In this document: positions 9,276 to 17,952 of the stretch, piece after piece | How the letters are laid out: the number at the start of each line of letters is the position of its first letter | Position numbering within the stretch: position 1 is the first letter of the stretch | NCBI GenBank assembly: GCA_019414645.1 | Contig: DXLP01000018.1 | Coordinates: 1 to 54,958, forward strand | DNA from: Collinsella sp. | GTDB taxonomy: Bacteria; Actinomycetota; Coriobacteriia; Coriobacteriales; Coriobacteriaceae | DNA: 54,958 nt | Direction of reading: 5' to 3' | Program-made: the position numbers and the translations under genes | The notes under the pieces: generated by a model | Seen by the model: the letters and a program-made list of their open reading frames with translations, nothing else | Database searches by the model: none | Told to the model about the DNA's origin: nothing

Positions 9276-9779
9276 CTACAGCTCGTACTTGTACACGCGG
9301 TAGATGTACTATTCGGCTTCCATCTCGTAGGTGGTGATGGCCAGACCGTACCGATCGTACTCGGTGAAGGTCTTGGCCTGGCCCGAAGCCACGAGCATAC
9401 TATTCGAATCGCCAACGCGCTGTGCGCTGCTTACGTAGCCCGAGAACGGCACTGCGATCTGGTCCACAAGCTCGTAGGTGCGCGCGGTCTCGTCCACCGT
9501 AAAGATGCGCCCAAACGAATGCGTGCCCTTGCTATAGTCGGTCACCACCGCGGCGCCCAGCTGGCCCCAGTCGAACTTGGGGTAGCTCTTGGCCGCGCCA
9601 AAGTTGTTGTCGTACAGCAGCACCTGGTAGCGACCGGTCGTTGCCGTCTTGTCGTTTGGCAGATAGGTCACGCTGTGCTGGCCCGCGTTGAGCGAAAAAT
9701 CGCCCTGGGCTTGCAGCAGCTTGTCCTCAAAGCCCGAGCCGGCCCATTGCCACTCCTTTCTATTTCTGGGTCCATCTTC
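9276..9779 (-). pseudogene. Arylsulfotransferase (ASST-like) remnant, C-terminal part only
   Basis: The frame from 9779 down to 9312 encodes about 156 residues resembling the C-terminal end of arylsulfate sulfotransferases (GRYQVLLYDNNFG, YSKGTHSFGRIFTVDE, NSMLVASGQAKTFTEYD). The upstream two-thirds of a normal gene of this family is missing. A second lesion is a TAG at 9309-9311: reading through it gives ten more plausible codons (YIYRVYKYEL) and then TAG at 9276-9278. A good AAAGGAG site plus ATG sits at 9747, but in another frame that ends after six codons. This fits an internal deletion that fused the old start region to the 3' end. There is no sign of a functional product. Confidence 0.75.
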
Positions 9780-9795
9780 TCACTGTTGGCGGCCG

Positions 9796-9834
9796 AAAAT
9801 GATCCGTTTTCCTCCGTCCCCGAGATGTCATTTT
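9796..9834 (-). repeat. 3'-end hairpin, GGGGACGG core
   Basis: AAAATGA (9796-9802) pairs with TCATTTT (9828-9834). On the minus strand it starts next to the stop codon of the dehydrogenase pseudogene and carries GGGGACGGAGG in the loop. It appears to be a relative of the GGGACAGG hairpins. Confidence 0.5.
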
Positions 9835-10794
9835 TTAGTACTTGAAGAAGCCCTCGCCCGAGCTTTCGCCCAGCTTACCTTCGTCGAGCATTTTCTTGAG
9901 GACGGATGCCATAGCCTTAAAGTTGTAGGGCATCATCATCTTCTTGAGCAGCGGGCTCACCAGGCCCGGGACCTTCTGATACTGCATGACGATGTTGTAG
10001 GCCGTCTGGATACCCACCGTGTCGAATACGCGAAACGGACCCTTGGGAGCGCCGGTGCCGCGCGTCCACGCGAGATCGATGCTCTTGGGGTCGCTCACGC
10101 CCGAGACATACAGGTCAAGGCCCGAAAGCAGCCACGGCACCAGCATGGAATTGAGCAGGTAGCCGTTCTTTTCCTTGTTGACGGGCAGGGCAAGCATGCG
10201 GATATCGTTGGCGAAGTCGACGAGCTCGTCGAAGTAGCGCTTGTCGGTTTGGCTCTGGGCCATGACCTCGGTCATGTTGTTCTTCCAGATGGAGTTGGCA
10301 AAGTGCAGCGACAGGTACTTCTCGGGGCGGCCGGTGTACTTGGCAAAGGTGCTCGGCAGCAGCGTGGAGGAGTTCGTCACGATGACGGTCTTTTGCGGCA
10401 GGACCGGGGCGAGCTTCTTGTAGAAGTCGATCTTTGCCTGGGTGTCCTCGGCCATAGACTCGATGACCAGATCGGCGTCGGCCACGGCCTTGGCAAGATC
10501 GAGCTCCAGCTTGAGCGTGGAGTAGGCACGCTCAACGGCGGCGAGTGCCGCCTCCTTGTCGAAGGGCTGGCCGCTATCGGCGATACCGGCACACCACTCG
10601 CCCGTGCCGTCCGCCATGCCCTCGATAGCAGCGATGTACTCCTCGCGCACATGATCGATCTTGGGCTGGGTGCGGCCGATGCTGCCCTCGCTGCGCAGCC
10701 AAATCGTTACATCAAAGCCGCAGTAGGCAGCCTGAAAGGCAATCTAGCTTCCCAACACGCCGCCGCCGGCAACACAAACGGTCTTGTAGCTCAT
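9835..10794 (-). pseudogene. 3-hydroxyacyl-CoA dehydrogenase, interrupted by a TAG at codon 17
   Basis: From ATG 10794, preceded by AGAGAGGA, the frame reads MSYKTVCVAGGGVLGS and then meets TAG at 10744-10746. It then continues uninterrupted (IAFQAAYCGFDVTIWLR) to TAA at 9835, 319 sense codons in all. The family sequence at this point is normally GxxGxGIA or GSQIA, so a single CAG-to-TAG change explains the break. The rest is intact: VIVTNSSTLLPSTFAKYTGR, SLHFANSIWKNNMTEVM and TVGIQTAYNIVMQYQ match the hydroxyacyl-CoA dehydrogenase domains. A restart at GTG 10650 would lack the NAD-binding glycine loop and is probably inactive. Fatty-acid or butyrate-type hydroxyacyl-CoA oxidation/reduction would be the original role. 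Confidence 0.85.
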
Positions 10795-11150
10795 GGGACG
10801 GTCCTCTCTTACGTAATTCCATAGATGTGTATTTATTCAACCGTAAGGAGGACGCGCGCTGGGGGTTGGTTCTATAAACGGACGGTAATTTGCGGCGAAC
10901 GGCAACACCTGTTCATTAACTCTCGATTTTGAGGGCATTTTTTGGCGCTGCTGAACCGCTGTTTTCGGAAGTGCGGGGAAAAATCGGGTTTCGCCGACCA
11001 GACCGGCTTTTTTTAAAACAAAACCGCAGGTCGCGAGAGTCTAAAAAGGTGGTGCGCTCGGGAGGTTCGCGTTTTTCCCCGCACTTCCGAAATTCGAGTG
11101 CATAGAAGGCTGCGACAAAACGATTTACGCAACATATGTCCAGCAAAAAC
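10795..11150. other. Non-coding stretch with a long inverted repeat
   Basis: No convincing gene. A perfect 20-bp inverted repeat lies at 10964-10983 and 11072-11091 (TTCGGAAGTGCGGGGAAAAA and its complement) around an 88-bp centre with A/T runs. A 90-codon minus-strand frame spans it, but it has no ribosome-binding site and reads through the repeat, so it is not called as a gene. Confidence 0.6.
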
Positions 11151-11177
11151 GGGTGGTAGCCGGCACGGCTACCACCC
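11146..11177 (-). terminator. Intrinsic terminator of the activase gene
   Basis: A perfect 11-bp stem (11151-11161 with 11167-11177, GGGTGGTAGCC) with a 5-nt loop is followed by GTTTTTG on the minus strand. Confidence 0.85.
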
Positions 11178-11209
11178 GTTTGTCTCACATCTAGCCCATA
11201 GCAGGCCAG

Positions 11210-14200
11210 TTACTTCTTAATGCCGCGCCCCAGACGCTTGGCGACCGATGCCACGGCCTCCTCGCTGGCAGGTCCGCAGCTCACGCAGCCGTCATGGGCA
11301 CGCATCTGGCCGGTGACCTCGTCCATCGCGAGCGGCGCCACCTTCTCGAGCTTAAAGCCCTTACCGGCGCGCATGTTCTCCTTCGCCACGCTGATCATGA
11401 GCTTAATGCGGTTGAGCTGGTTGACCTCGGACGCGCCGGGGTCGTAGTCCACCGCGACGATATTGCTCTCGGGATGTTGACGGCGCAGTTCCTTGATCAC
11501 GGCTTTGCCCACCACGTGATTGGGCAGGCACGCGAAGGGCTGCGTGCAGATGATGTTGGGTGCGCCATGGTCAATCAGGTCGAGCATCTCGGCCGTGAGC
11601 AGCCAGCCTTCGCCCATGTTGTTGCACACCGAAAGCACCGTGCGAGCCTTGTCGGCCATGGTGCCGATGCGCTCGGGTGCCTCAAAGCGGCGGGACTTTT
11701 CGAGCATCTCCTCCACCGGCGTACGCATCCAGTCCACGAGCTTAATAAGCGCTTGCATGCCCGCGCGCGTAGTGGCAGAGCTTCCCAGCTCGTCCTTCTG
11801 CAGCTCGGCATTGCTCATGGAGTACAGGAAGAAGTCGAGCAGGCCCGGCACCACGGCCTCGCAGCCCTCGCGCTCGATCACATCGACCACATGGTTGTTA
11901 GCCGTGGGGTGGAACTTGACCAAGATCTCGCCGACCACGCCCACGCGCGGCTTGGTGCCCTCGCCCACAAGCGGCATGGTGTCGAACGCGTGGATGGCCT
12001 CGCGGCACAGCTTGGTGTAGTTGTGACGGTTGAACTTAGGCGCCAGCTTGCGGGCGCGCGCCATGTACTCCTCGTAGAGTGCGTTGGCAGCACCGGGCGT
12101 GGCCTCGTACGGACGGCAGCGATAGAGCATCTGCATCATGACGTCGCCAAAGAGCACCGCGTAGACTGCTTGCTTGAGCAGCGCCGGCGTAACCTTAAAG
12201 CCGGGGTTGTCCTCGCCCAGCGCCACGGCCGAAAGCGAGATCACCGGGATCTCGGGGTGGCCGCTCTCGCGCAGGGCCTTGCGGATGAGTGCGATGTAGT
12301 TGGTGGCACGGCAGCCGCCGCCGGTCTGGCTGATAACCACGGCTGTCTTGGACAGGTCGTATCGACCGCTCTCGATGGCCTCCATGATCTGGCCCGTCAC
12401 CAGGATCGACGGATAGCAGATGTCGTTGTTCACGTAGCGCAGGCCGGCCTCGACGGCATCGTGATCGGTCGAGGGCAGCAGCTCCAAGTTGTAGCCAGCA
12501 CCACGGAACACCTCTTTGACCAGGTCAAAGTGGATCGGCGCCATCTGCGGGCACAGGATGGTGTAGCCCTCCTCGCGCATCTGCTCGGTAAAGGGCACCT
12601 TGGGCCACGCGGTCGAAGCACTCTCGCGCTGCGCCTCGAACGTGTACTTACGGCTCGCGAACGCGGGGGCATCCGTGGAGGGCGCCACCGGCGCGGCATC
12701 GCCCTGCTCGTAAGTCTCGCCCGCGGCCGTAGCCTCGGCCAAGCGCTCGGCCTCCTGGTCCTTGAGCGCCGCCATGAGCGAGCGAATACGGATACGCGCG
12801 GCGCCCAAGTTGGACACCTCGTCAATCTTGAGCACGGTGTAAATCTTGCCGCTGGCCTCCAGGATCTCCTGCACCTGATCAGTGGTCAGAGCGTCCAGGC
12901 CGCAGCCGAAGGAATTGAGCTGGATCAGGTCCAGGTCGTTGCGCATCGTCACAAAACGGGCGACGGCGTACAGGCGGCTGTGATACATCCACTGATCGAC
13001 GACGCGAATCGGACGCTCGGGCTTCACCAGATGCGCGAGCGAATCCTCGGTAAAGACCGCAAAGCCAAAGCTCGAGATAAGCTCGGGCAGGGCATGGTTG
13101 ATCTCGGGGTCGTTATGGTAGGGACGACCGGCGAGCACGATGCCGTGACCGCCGTGGTCCTCGACCCACTTGAGAGCCTCCTCGCCCATGGTCTGGATAT
13201 CCTCGTGGAAGCGCGCGTCGGCCTCAAAAGCAGCGTTGACGGCGGCATCAACCTCGGAGCGCGTGATTTTAGGACCGCGCACGCGACCGCGACCGGCCTC
13301 AGCATCGGCCACACGGTCGACGGCGAGCACCTGGTACAGGCGGCGCTTGAGCTCGGTCTTGTCGTGATACGGCACAAACGGATACAGGAACTCGATGTTC
13401 TGCTCGCGGATCTCGTCAATATTGAGCGCCAGCGCCGTGGGGTAGCTCATGACGATGGGGCAGTTATAGCAGTTACCAGCCGTCGGATCCTCCTTGCGCT
13501 CCCAACGCACGCACGGCATCCAGATAAAGTCGACGTCACGGTCGATGAGGTTCATCACGTGGCCATGGCTCATCTTGGCCGGATAGCATACGCTCTCGGA
13601 CGGCATGGACTCGATGCCCGCCTGGTAGGTCTTCTTGCTCGACTGGTCGGACAGCTGCACGCTAAAGCCCAGGCGCGTAAAGAACGCGTGCCAGAAGGGG
13701 TAGTTCTCGTACATGTTGAGCGCGCGCGGGATGCCGACGGTGCCGCGCGGGGCCTCGTCGGGGCTCAGGACCTCGCGGTTAAAGAGCAGCTCGTTTTTCT
13801 TTTTGAAGAGGTTGGGGGCCTCGGTCTTCTGCTTTTTGTGGCCGGCGCCCTTCTCGCAGCGGTTGCCGGTAATGAAGCGCCTGCCACCGCCAAAGTCGTT
13901 GACGGTAAGCTGGCAGTTGTTGGAGCAACGGCCGCAGCGGACATGCTTTTGCGTCACGGTGAGGTGCGCGATGTCCTCAGCCGAAAGAATGGTCGAGGTG
14001 CCGTCGGCGCCGGCGCGATCGCGGGCGAGCAGGGCCGCACCGTAGGCGCCCATGCAGCCGGCGATGTCGGGACGCACGGCGTGAACGCCAGTGAGCTGCT
14101 CAAACGCACGCAGTGTGGCGTCGGACATAAAGGTGCCGCCCTGAACGATCACCTGACTGCCGATTTCCTTGGGATCGCGCAGCTTAATGACCTTGAACAG

Positions 14201-15991
14201 GGCGTTTTTGATGACGGAGTAGGACAGGCCGGCAGCGATGTCGCCCACCGTGGCGCCTTCCTTTTGTGCCTGCTTGACGCGCGAGTTCATAAAGACCGTG
14301 CAGCGGCTGCCGAGGTCGACCGGGGCCTTGGCATGGATGGCGGCATCGGCAAACGCGCGCACGTCCATGTTCATAGAGACCGCGAAGCTCTCGATAAAGC
14401 TGCCGCAGCCCGACGAGCAGGCCTCGTTGAGCATGATGTGCTCGATAACGCCGTCCTTGACGCGCAGGCACTTCATGTCCTGGCCGCCGATGTCCAGAAT
14501 GAACTCGACGCCGGGCAGGAACGCCTTGGCGCCGCGCAGGTGCGCGACGGTCTCGATCTCGCCGGAGTCGGCCTTAAGGGCCTCGATGAGCAGCGCCTCG
14601 CCGTAGCCCGTAGTGGTCACGTGGCCGATGGTGCAGCCGGCGGGGATATGGTTGTAGAAATCGGCCATGATGACCTTGGCCGTGCCCAGGATGTCACCGT
14701 TGTTATTGCCGTACCAGGTGTGCAGCAGCTGGCCGTCCTCGCCCACGAGTGCGGCCTTCATGGTGGTGGAGCCGGCGTCGATGCCAATGAACACGCGGCC
14801 GGTGTAGCCGTCGAGCTTGCCCTTGGGGACGACCTCGGTGTCGTGGCGGCTCTTGAACTCGGCAAAGTCCTCGTCGGTGGCAAAGAGCGGGTCCAGGCGC
14901 TCGACCTCGGCACCCTGCGTGTCACCCAGGCTGTCGATGGCATCGATGAGCTGCGGGAACGTGCTGAGCTTGTTGGACTCGTGCGCCATGGCGGCACCGC
15001 TCGCCACAAACAGGTGGGCGTTTTGGGGCACGATGCGGTGCTCCTCGTCCAGGTTGAGCGTGAGGTAGAAGCGGTGGCGCAGCTCGGAGAGGTACTGCAG
15101 CGGGCCGCCCAGGAAGGCAACGTTGCCGCGGATGGGACGGCCGCACGCCAGGCCCGAGATGGTCTGGGTCACGACGGCCTGGAAGATGGACGCGGCGACG
15201 TCCTCGGGGCGGGCGCCCTCGTTGAGCAGCGGCTGCACGTCGGTCTTCGCAAAGACGCCGCAACGGCTGGCGATGGGATAGATGGTGGTGGCGTTGGCCG
15301 CGAGCTCGTTGAGGCCGCTGGCATCGGTGTGCAGCAGGGTGGCCATCTGATCGATGAAGGCGCCCGTGCCGCCGGCGCAGGTGCCGTTCATGCGCTGCTC
15401 GATGCCGTTATCGAAGTAGATGATCTTGGCGTCCTCGCCGCCCAGCTCGATGGCGACGTCGGTAGCCGGGATGAGGGTCTCGACGGCGCGCTTGCTGGCG
15501 ATGACCTCCTGGACAAACTCAAGGTCGAGCCACTGGGACAGCAGCAGGCCACCCGAGCCGGTGATGGCGCAGGTCATCTGTGCCGTCGGCAGCACGGTCG
15601 CAGCACCCTCGAACAGGTCGCGGGCGCAGGCACGGACGTCGGTGTGGTGGCGCTGGTACTTGGCGTAAACGATCTGGTTGTCGTCGTTGAGCACGGCGAG
15701 CTTGACGGTGGTGGAGCCCACGTCGATGCCCAGGTGCAGGTTGCCGCGGGCGTTCTCGGGGTTGAAGATCGCGCCTTCGGGGGCCTGGGCGGCGGCTACG
15801 GGCTCAGCGGCGGTGGCGGGCTCGCTGACGACGGAAGTCTCCCCTGCCACGTTCTTGGCATCGGCAACTGCCTCGGCAACTTTCTCGGCAGCCGCGGTCG
15901 CGGCCTTCTGCGCAGCGTCCACCACGGCGGGCGCGGCCTCGCGTGCGGCAGCGACCATGCGGTCCTTGATGCCCTCGACGAGTTTGCTCAT
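11210..15991 (-). CDS. Giant 2-hydroxyacyl-CoA dehydratase activase (BcrAD/BadFG ATPase, DUF2229)
   Basis: A 1593-residue protein of the large acyl-CoA dehydratase activase family. It contains an alanine-rich N-terminal stretch (about residues 1-75) and a first ASKHA ATPase domain (GIDVGSTTVKLAVLND, GGEDAKIIYF, CAGGTGAFIDQM). A second such domain follows (FIGIDAGSTTMKAALVG, DIGGQDMKCL, ACSSGCGSFIE), then a Cys-rich DUF2229 region (CGRCSNNC, CYNCPIVMSYP). The last part resembles the HgdB dehydratase subunit (NNDICYPSILVTGQ, ISQTGGGCRATNY). HgdC-type activases use ATP and a [4Fe-4S] cluster to inject an electron into dehydratases, and the Cys of ACSSGCGS is the expected ligand. No separate dehydratase subunits are nearby, so the partner is unknown. 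It begins 11 bp after the TetR-family gene and shares its transcript. Confidence 0.88.
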   Translation of the reverse strand: MSKLVEGIKDRMVAAAREAAPAVVDAAQKAATAAAEKVAEAVADAKNVAGETSVVSEPATAAEPVAAAQAPEGAIFNPENARGNLHLGIDVGSTTVKLAVLNDDNQIVYAKYQRHHTDVRACARDLFEGAATVLPTAQMTCAITGSGGLLLSQWLDLEFVQEVIASKRAVETLIPATDVAIELGGEDAKIIYFDNGIEQRMNGTCAGGTGAFIDQMATLLHTDASGLNELAANATTIYPIASRCGVFAKTDVQPLLNEGARPEDVAASIFQAVVTQTISGLACGRPIRGNVAFLGGPLQYLSELRHRFYLTLNLDEEHRIVPQNAHLFVASGAAMAHESNKLSTFPQLIDAIDSLGDTQGAEVERLDPLFATDEDFAEFKSRHDTEVVPKGKLDGYTGRVFIGIDAGSTTMKAALVGEDGQLLHTWYGNNNGDILGTAKVIMADFYNHIPAGCTIGHVTTTGYGEALLIEALKADSGEIETVAHLRGAKAFLPGVEFILDIGGQDMKCLRVKDGVIEHIMLNEACSSGCGSFIESFAVSMNMDVRAFADAAIHAKAPVDLGSRCTVFMNSRVKQAQKEGATVGDIAAGLSYSVIKNALFKVIKLRDPKEIGSQVIVQGGTFMSDATLRAFEQLTGVHAVRPDIAGCMGAYGAALLARDRAGADGTSTILSAEDIAHLTVTQKHVRCGRCSNNCQLTVNDFGGGRRFITGNRCEKGAGHKKQKTEAPNLFKKKNELLFNREVLSPDEAPRGTVGIPRALNMYENYPFWHAFFTRLGFSVQLSDQSSKKTYQAGIESMPSESVCYPAKMSHGHVMNLIDRDVDFIWMPCVRWERKEDPTAGNCYNCPIVMSYPTALALNIDEIREQNIEFLYPFVPYHDKTELKRRLYQVLAVDRVADAEAGRGRVRGPKITRSEVDAAVNAAFEADARFHEDIQTMGEEALKWVEDHGGHGIVLAGRPYHNDPEINHALPELISSFGFAVFTEDSLAHLVKPERPIRVVDQWMYHSRLYAVARFVTMRNDLDLIQLNSFGCGLDALTTDQVQEILEASGKIYTVLKIDEVSNLGAARIRIRSLMAALKDQEAERLAEATAAGETYEQGDAAPVAPSTDAPAFASRKYTFEAQRESASTAWPKVPFTEQMREEGYTILCPQMAPIHFDLVKEVFRGAGYNLELLPSTDHDAVEAGLRYVNNDICYPSILVTGQIMEAIESGRYDLSKTAVVISQTGGGCRATNYIALIRKALRESGHPEIPVISLSAVALGEDNPGFKVTPALLKQAVYAVLFGDVMMQMLYRCRPYEATPGAANALYEEYMARARKLAPKFNRHNYTKLCREAIHAFDTMPLVGEGTKPRVGVVGEILVKFHPTANNHVVDVIEREGCEAVVPGLLDFFLYSMSNAELQKDELGSSATTRAGMQALIKLVDWMRTPVEEMLEKSRRFEAPERIGTMADKARTVLSVCNNMGEGWLLTAEMLDLIDHGAPNIICTQPFACLPNHVVGKAVIKELRRQHPESNIVAVDYDPGASEVNQLNRIKLMISVAKENMRAGKGFKLEKVAPLAMDEVTGQMRAHDGCVSCGPASEEAVASVAKRLGRGIKK

Positions 15992-16002
15992 TGTCTCTCC
16001 TC

Positions 16003-16713
16003 TTAGTTGTTGGACTCGACGGTTGCGGTGGTGTCGACCGCGTCCTCGAGCTGCAGATTCAATAGCTTCATGCCGTATTCCGGCACGTTGATATCGATGG
16101 GTTGGCCATACAGGTCGCCGGGGCGCACAAAGGCGATAACCGTCATAATGCGCGCCATGGTCTCGGGCGATTCGGTGAGCCCACGCTCAAACCAGCGCTG
16201 AATCAGGCCGACCTCGGCACTCACGACATAGGTAACGTAGTAGTCAAAGAAGGTGCCCAGTGCCAGGCCCAAGATGCCCGTCTGTGCACGCGGCACCACG
16301 GCCTCGCGTGCGGTATCGATGATCTTTTTAATAAAGGCGGGGTCGCCGCCCGGGCCCAGCAGCGATCCGATTAAATCGCGGTTGGCCGCAAGGTAGCGCA
16401 GCAACTCAACCGAACCGGGTGCCGGCTCGAGCTCATCGATGTTGCGGTAAAGATCGGGTAATTGAGCTGCGGTGATAAGCTCCACCCGCTCGCGAATCTC
16501 GGCAAGCAGGCCGTCCTCGATCTGGCTGATAAAGTCGGGGATATCGCGGTAGTGCGAATAGAACGTTCGACGCGTAAGACCGGCGCGCTCGGTGAGCGAC
16601 GCGACGTTAATGCGCGAAAGGTCGCCGCTTTCGGCAAGCTCGCTGGCAAGCGCCTGGCGAAGGGCGCGCTGCGAGCGAAGGGACCGGCGATCACATTTCT
16701 CGAGCTGGGACAA
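16003..16713 (-). CDS. TetR/AcrR family transcriptional regulator
   Basis: A 236-residue regulator. The N-terminal helix-turn-helix is clear (INVASLTERAGLTRRTFYSHYRDIPDFISQIE, the recognition part being LTRRTFYSHY), followed by an all-helical ligand domain with no assignable inducer. The start codon is TTG at 16713, supported by AAGGAGGACGC directly upstream. The stop lies 11 bp before the activase start, so the two genes form an operon and the regulator probably controls it. Palindromes upstream at 16743-16779 are candidate operators. Confidence 0.9.
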   Translation of the reverse strand: MSQLEKCDRRSLRSQRALRQALASELAESGDLSRINVASLTERAGLTRRTFYSHYRDIPDFISQIEDGLLAEIRERVELITAAQLPDLYRNIDELEPAPGSVELLRYLAANRDLIGSLLGPGGDPAFIKKIIDTAREAVVPRAQTGILGLALGTFFDYYVTYVVSAEVGLIQRWFERGLTESPETMARIMTVIAFVRPGDLYGQPIDINVPEYGMKLLNLQLEDAVDTTATVESNN

Positions 16714-16742
16714 GCGTCCTCCTTGTTACTCAGACTGTACGC

Positions 16743-16779
16743 TATTGCACAGTGCGAGTATTATTGCACACCGTGTGCA
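16743..16779. promoter_or_regulatory. Candidate TetR-family operator region
   Basis: TGCACAC-C-GTGTGCA at 16765-16779 is a perfect 7+1+7 palindrome. TATTGCACA occurs at 16743-16751 and again at 16762-16770, 19 bp apart. The sites sit 30-65 bp upstream of the regulator's TTG start, where autoregulation would be expected. The link to this regulator is inferred from position. Confidence 0.5.
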
Positions 16780-16804
16780 TCAACACGTAAAGGCAATAGT
16801 TTGG

Positions 16805-16835
16805 ATGTGACGAAGGGGCTGTCCCTTTGTCACAT
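16805..16835 (-). terminator. 3'-end hairpin of the HAD gene, GGGACAG core
   Basis: A 13-bp stem (16805-16817 with 16823-16835, one wobble) on the minus strand begins in the stop codon of the HAD gene and carries AAAGGGACAGCC. It is a relative of the hairpins at 2388 and 33898. Confidence 0.6.
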
Positions 16836-17698
16836 TATTCGATGACGGTGCGGGAGTTTTGCTTGCGCATGGTGACGAGCATGTGTTTGGGGACGGCGTG
16901 GACCATGCAGCTGCCGATGGTCGCGCTCGCGGCGGCCTTGGCTACATCGCTAGCGTTTTTGGTCGCGTAGCTGTGACGGAAGCGTTTGAGCATGGCGATG
17001 TCGTTGCCGCCGTCGCCGTAGACCGCGACCTCGTCCTCGGCAATACCGTAGTAGCCCGCCAGCCAAGCCACACTCTCGCCCTTGTTGCACGCCACGTCCG
17101 TGATCTCAAACATCACCGGATCGAACGGCGCGTTGACCACACGGTCCGAGCGCTCGGCCAAATACGCCTTAAGGTCGCGCTCCAGCTCGAGCGAGGTCAC
17201 GCGACAGTTGATCTTGCACACATCGTGGCGCAGGATGTCACCGATCGACTGGTCGAAATACTGCTCCTCGTGATACCCGCCACGTGCACGCATGCCACGC
17301 ATCACGATGCGCTTGATAGGACTGTCCTTTTTAAAGCCCGCCTGATGCATCTCAAACGATCCGCTCGAGAACATGCCATCGGGCGTGGAGCAATCAAAGC
17401 AAATGTCCGGAAACTCCTTGAGCAGCTCCTCGGTGATCTGCGGGTCGATGGTCCAGGTCTTGAGCACCTCGCCATGGCTGTCGCGCACGATGGACCCATT
17501 GGAGCAGCAGGCGTCAAGCGGCAGGCCCGTAAAGCCATGCTCGCCGATCGGCAGCGTTGAGCGTCCGGTCGCGGGAACCACATGCAGGCCAGCCTCGGTC
17601 AGCTCGCGAATGGCACGGCGGATGGTCCCATCCGCCTCGTGCAGGGCGTTCAGCAGCGTTCCGTCTAAGTCACTCGCAAACATCTTGATCATGGGCAT
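16835..17698 (-). CDS. HAD superfamily (Cof-type) phosphatase
   Basis: A 287-residue Cof/YidA-type haloacid dehalogenase hydrolase, probably a sugar-phosphate phosphatase. Motif I is FASDLDGTLLN near the N terminus with both catalytic aspartates, motif II is VPATGRST, and the C-terminal metal site is AVYGDGGNDIAMLKRF. The cap domain between them (about residues 90-200) is of the C2 type and usually sets substrate choice, which cannot be read here. ATG at 17698 follows AAGGAGAGGC; a second ATG two codons later is also possible. It is a monocistronic unit between two hairpins. Confidence 0.9.
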   Translation of the reverse strand: MPMIKMFASDLDGTLLNALHEADGTIRRAIRELTEAGLHVVPATGRSTLPIGEHGFTGLPLDACCSNGSIVRDSHGEVLKTWTIDPQITEELLKEFPDICFDCSTPDGMFSSGSFEMHQAGFKKDSPIKRIVMRGMRARGGYHEEQYFDQSIGDILRHDVCKINCRVTSLELERDLKAYLAERSDRVVNAPFDPVMFEITDVACNKGESVAWLAGYYGIAEDEVAVYGDGGNDIAMLKRFRHSYATKNASDVAKAAASATIGSCMVHAVPKHMLVTMRKQNSRTVIE

Positions 17699-17733
17699 GC
17701 CTCTCCTTCGTCTGCACGATATTGTAGACGAGA

Positions 17734-17763
17734 ACGGGCGCGCCCCAAGAGAGGCACGCCCGT
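17734..17763 (-). terminator. Terminator hairpin after the P-II remnant
   Basis: An 11-bp stem (17734-17744 with 17753-17763, one wobble) reads on the minus strand as ACGGGCGTGCC then GGCGCGCCCGT, followed by TCTCGT. It is probably the original terminator of the lost P-II gene. Confidence 0.55.
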
Positions 17764-17779
17764 CAGGCGAAAGATTGTC

Positions 17780-17872
17780 CTACACCGCGGCGGGACCGTG
17801 TTCGCCGGTACGGATGCGGATGACTTCCTCGACCGGCTCGACCCAAATCTTGCCGTCTCCAACGGTGCCGCA
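17780..17872 (-). pseudogene. C-terminal remnant of a nitrogen regulatory P-II protein gene
   Basis: Reading the minus strand to TAG at 17780-17782, the last 30 or so codons encode CGTVGDGKIWVEPVEEV followed by IRIRTGEHGPAAV. This matches the highly conserved C-terminal end of P-II (GlnB/GlnK) proteins, which usually reads TGxVGDGKIxV...EVIRIRTGE. Upstream of about 17875 the same frame has no similarity to P-II, and no start or ribosome-binding site is present. The 5' three-quarters of the gene has therefore been lost. The remnant abuts the 3' end of the PF06541 gene, which suggests a deletion joined them. Confidence 0.7.
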
Positions 17873-17952
17873 ATCTTGGAAACGGCGCGGCAACGGACGC
17901 GAAACGAACGGGAAATACGCGAGCAAGGAAGCCGTGAGCGCGCCCGTCCCGG

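Noticed and set aside
10916..11188. A 90-residue protein on the minus strand.
   Set aside because: It spans a perfect inverted repeat, has no ribosome-binding site, and has the Arg/Ser-rich composition of noncoding GC-rich DNA.
11294..16006. A 1570-codon open frame antisense to the activase gene.
   Set aside because: It mirrors the GC-rich codon use of the real gene, has no family motifs and no start signals, and the sense strand has clear domains. Similar long shadows at 2054-3745 and 5337-7397 were rejected for the same reason.
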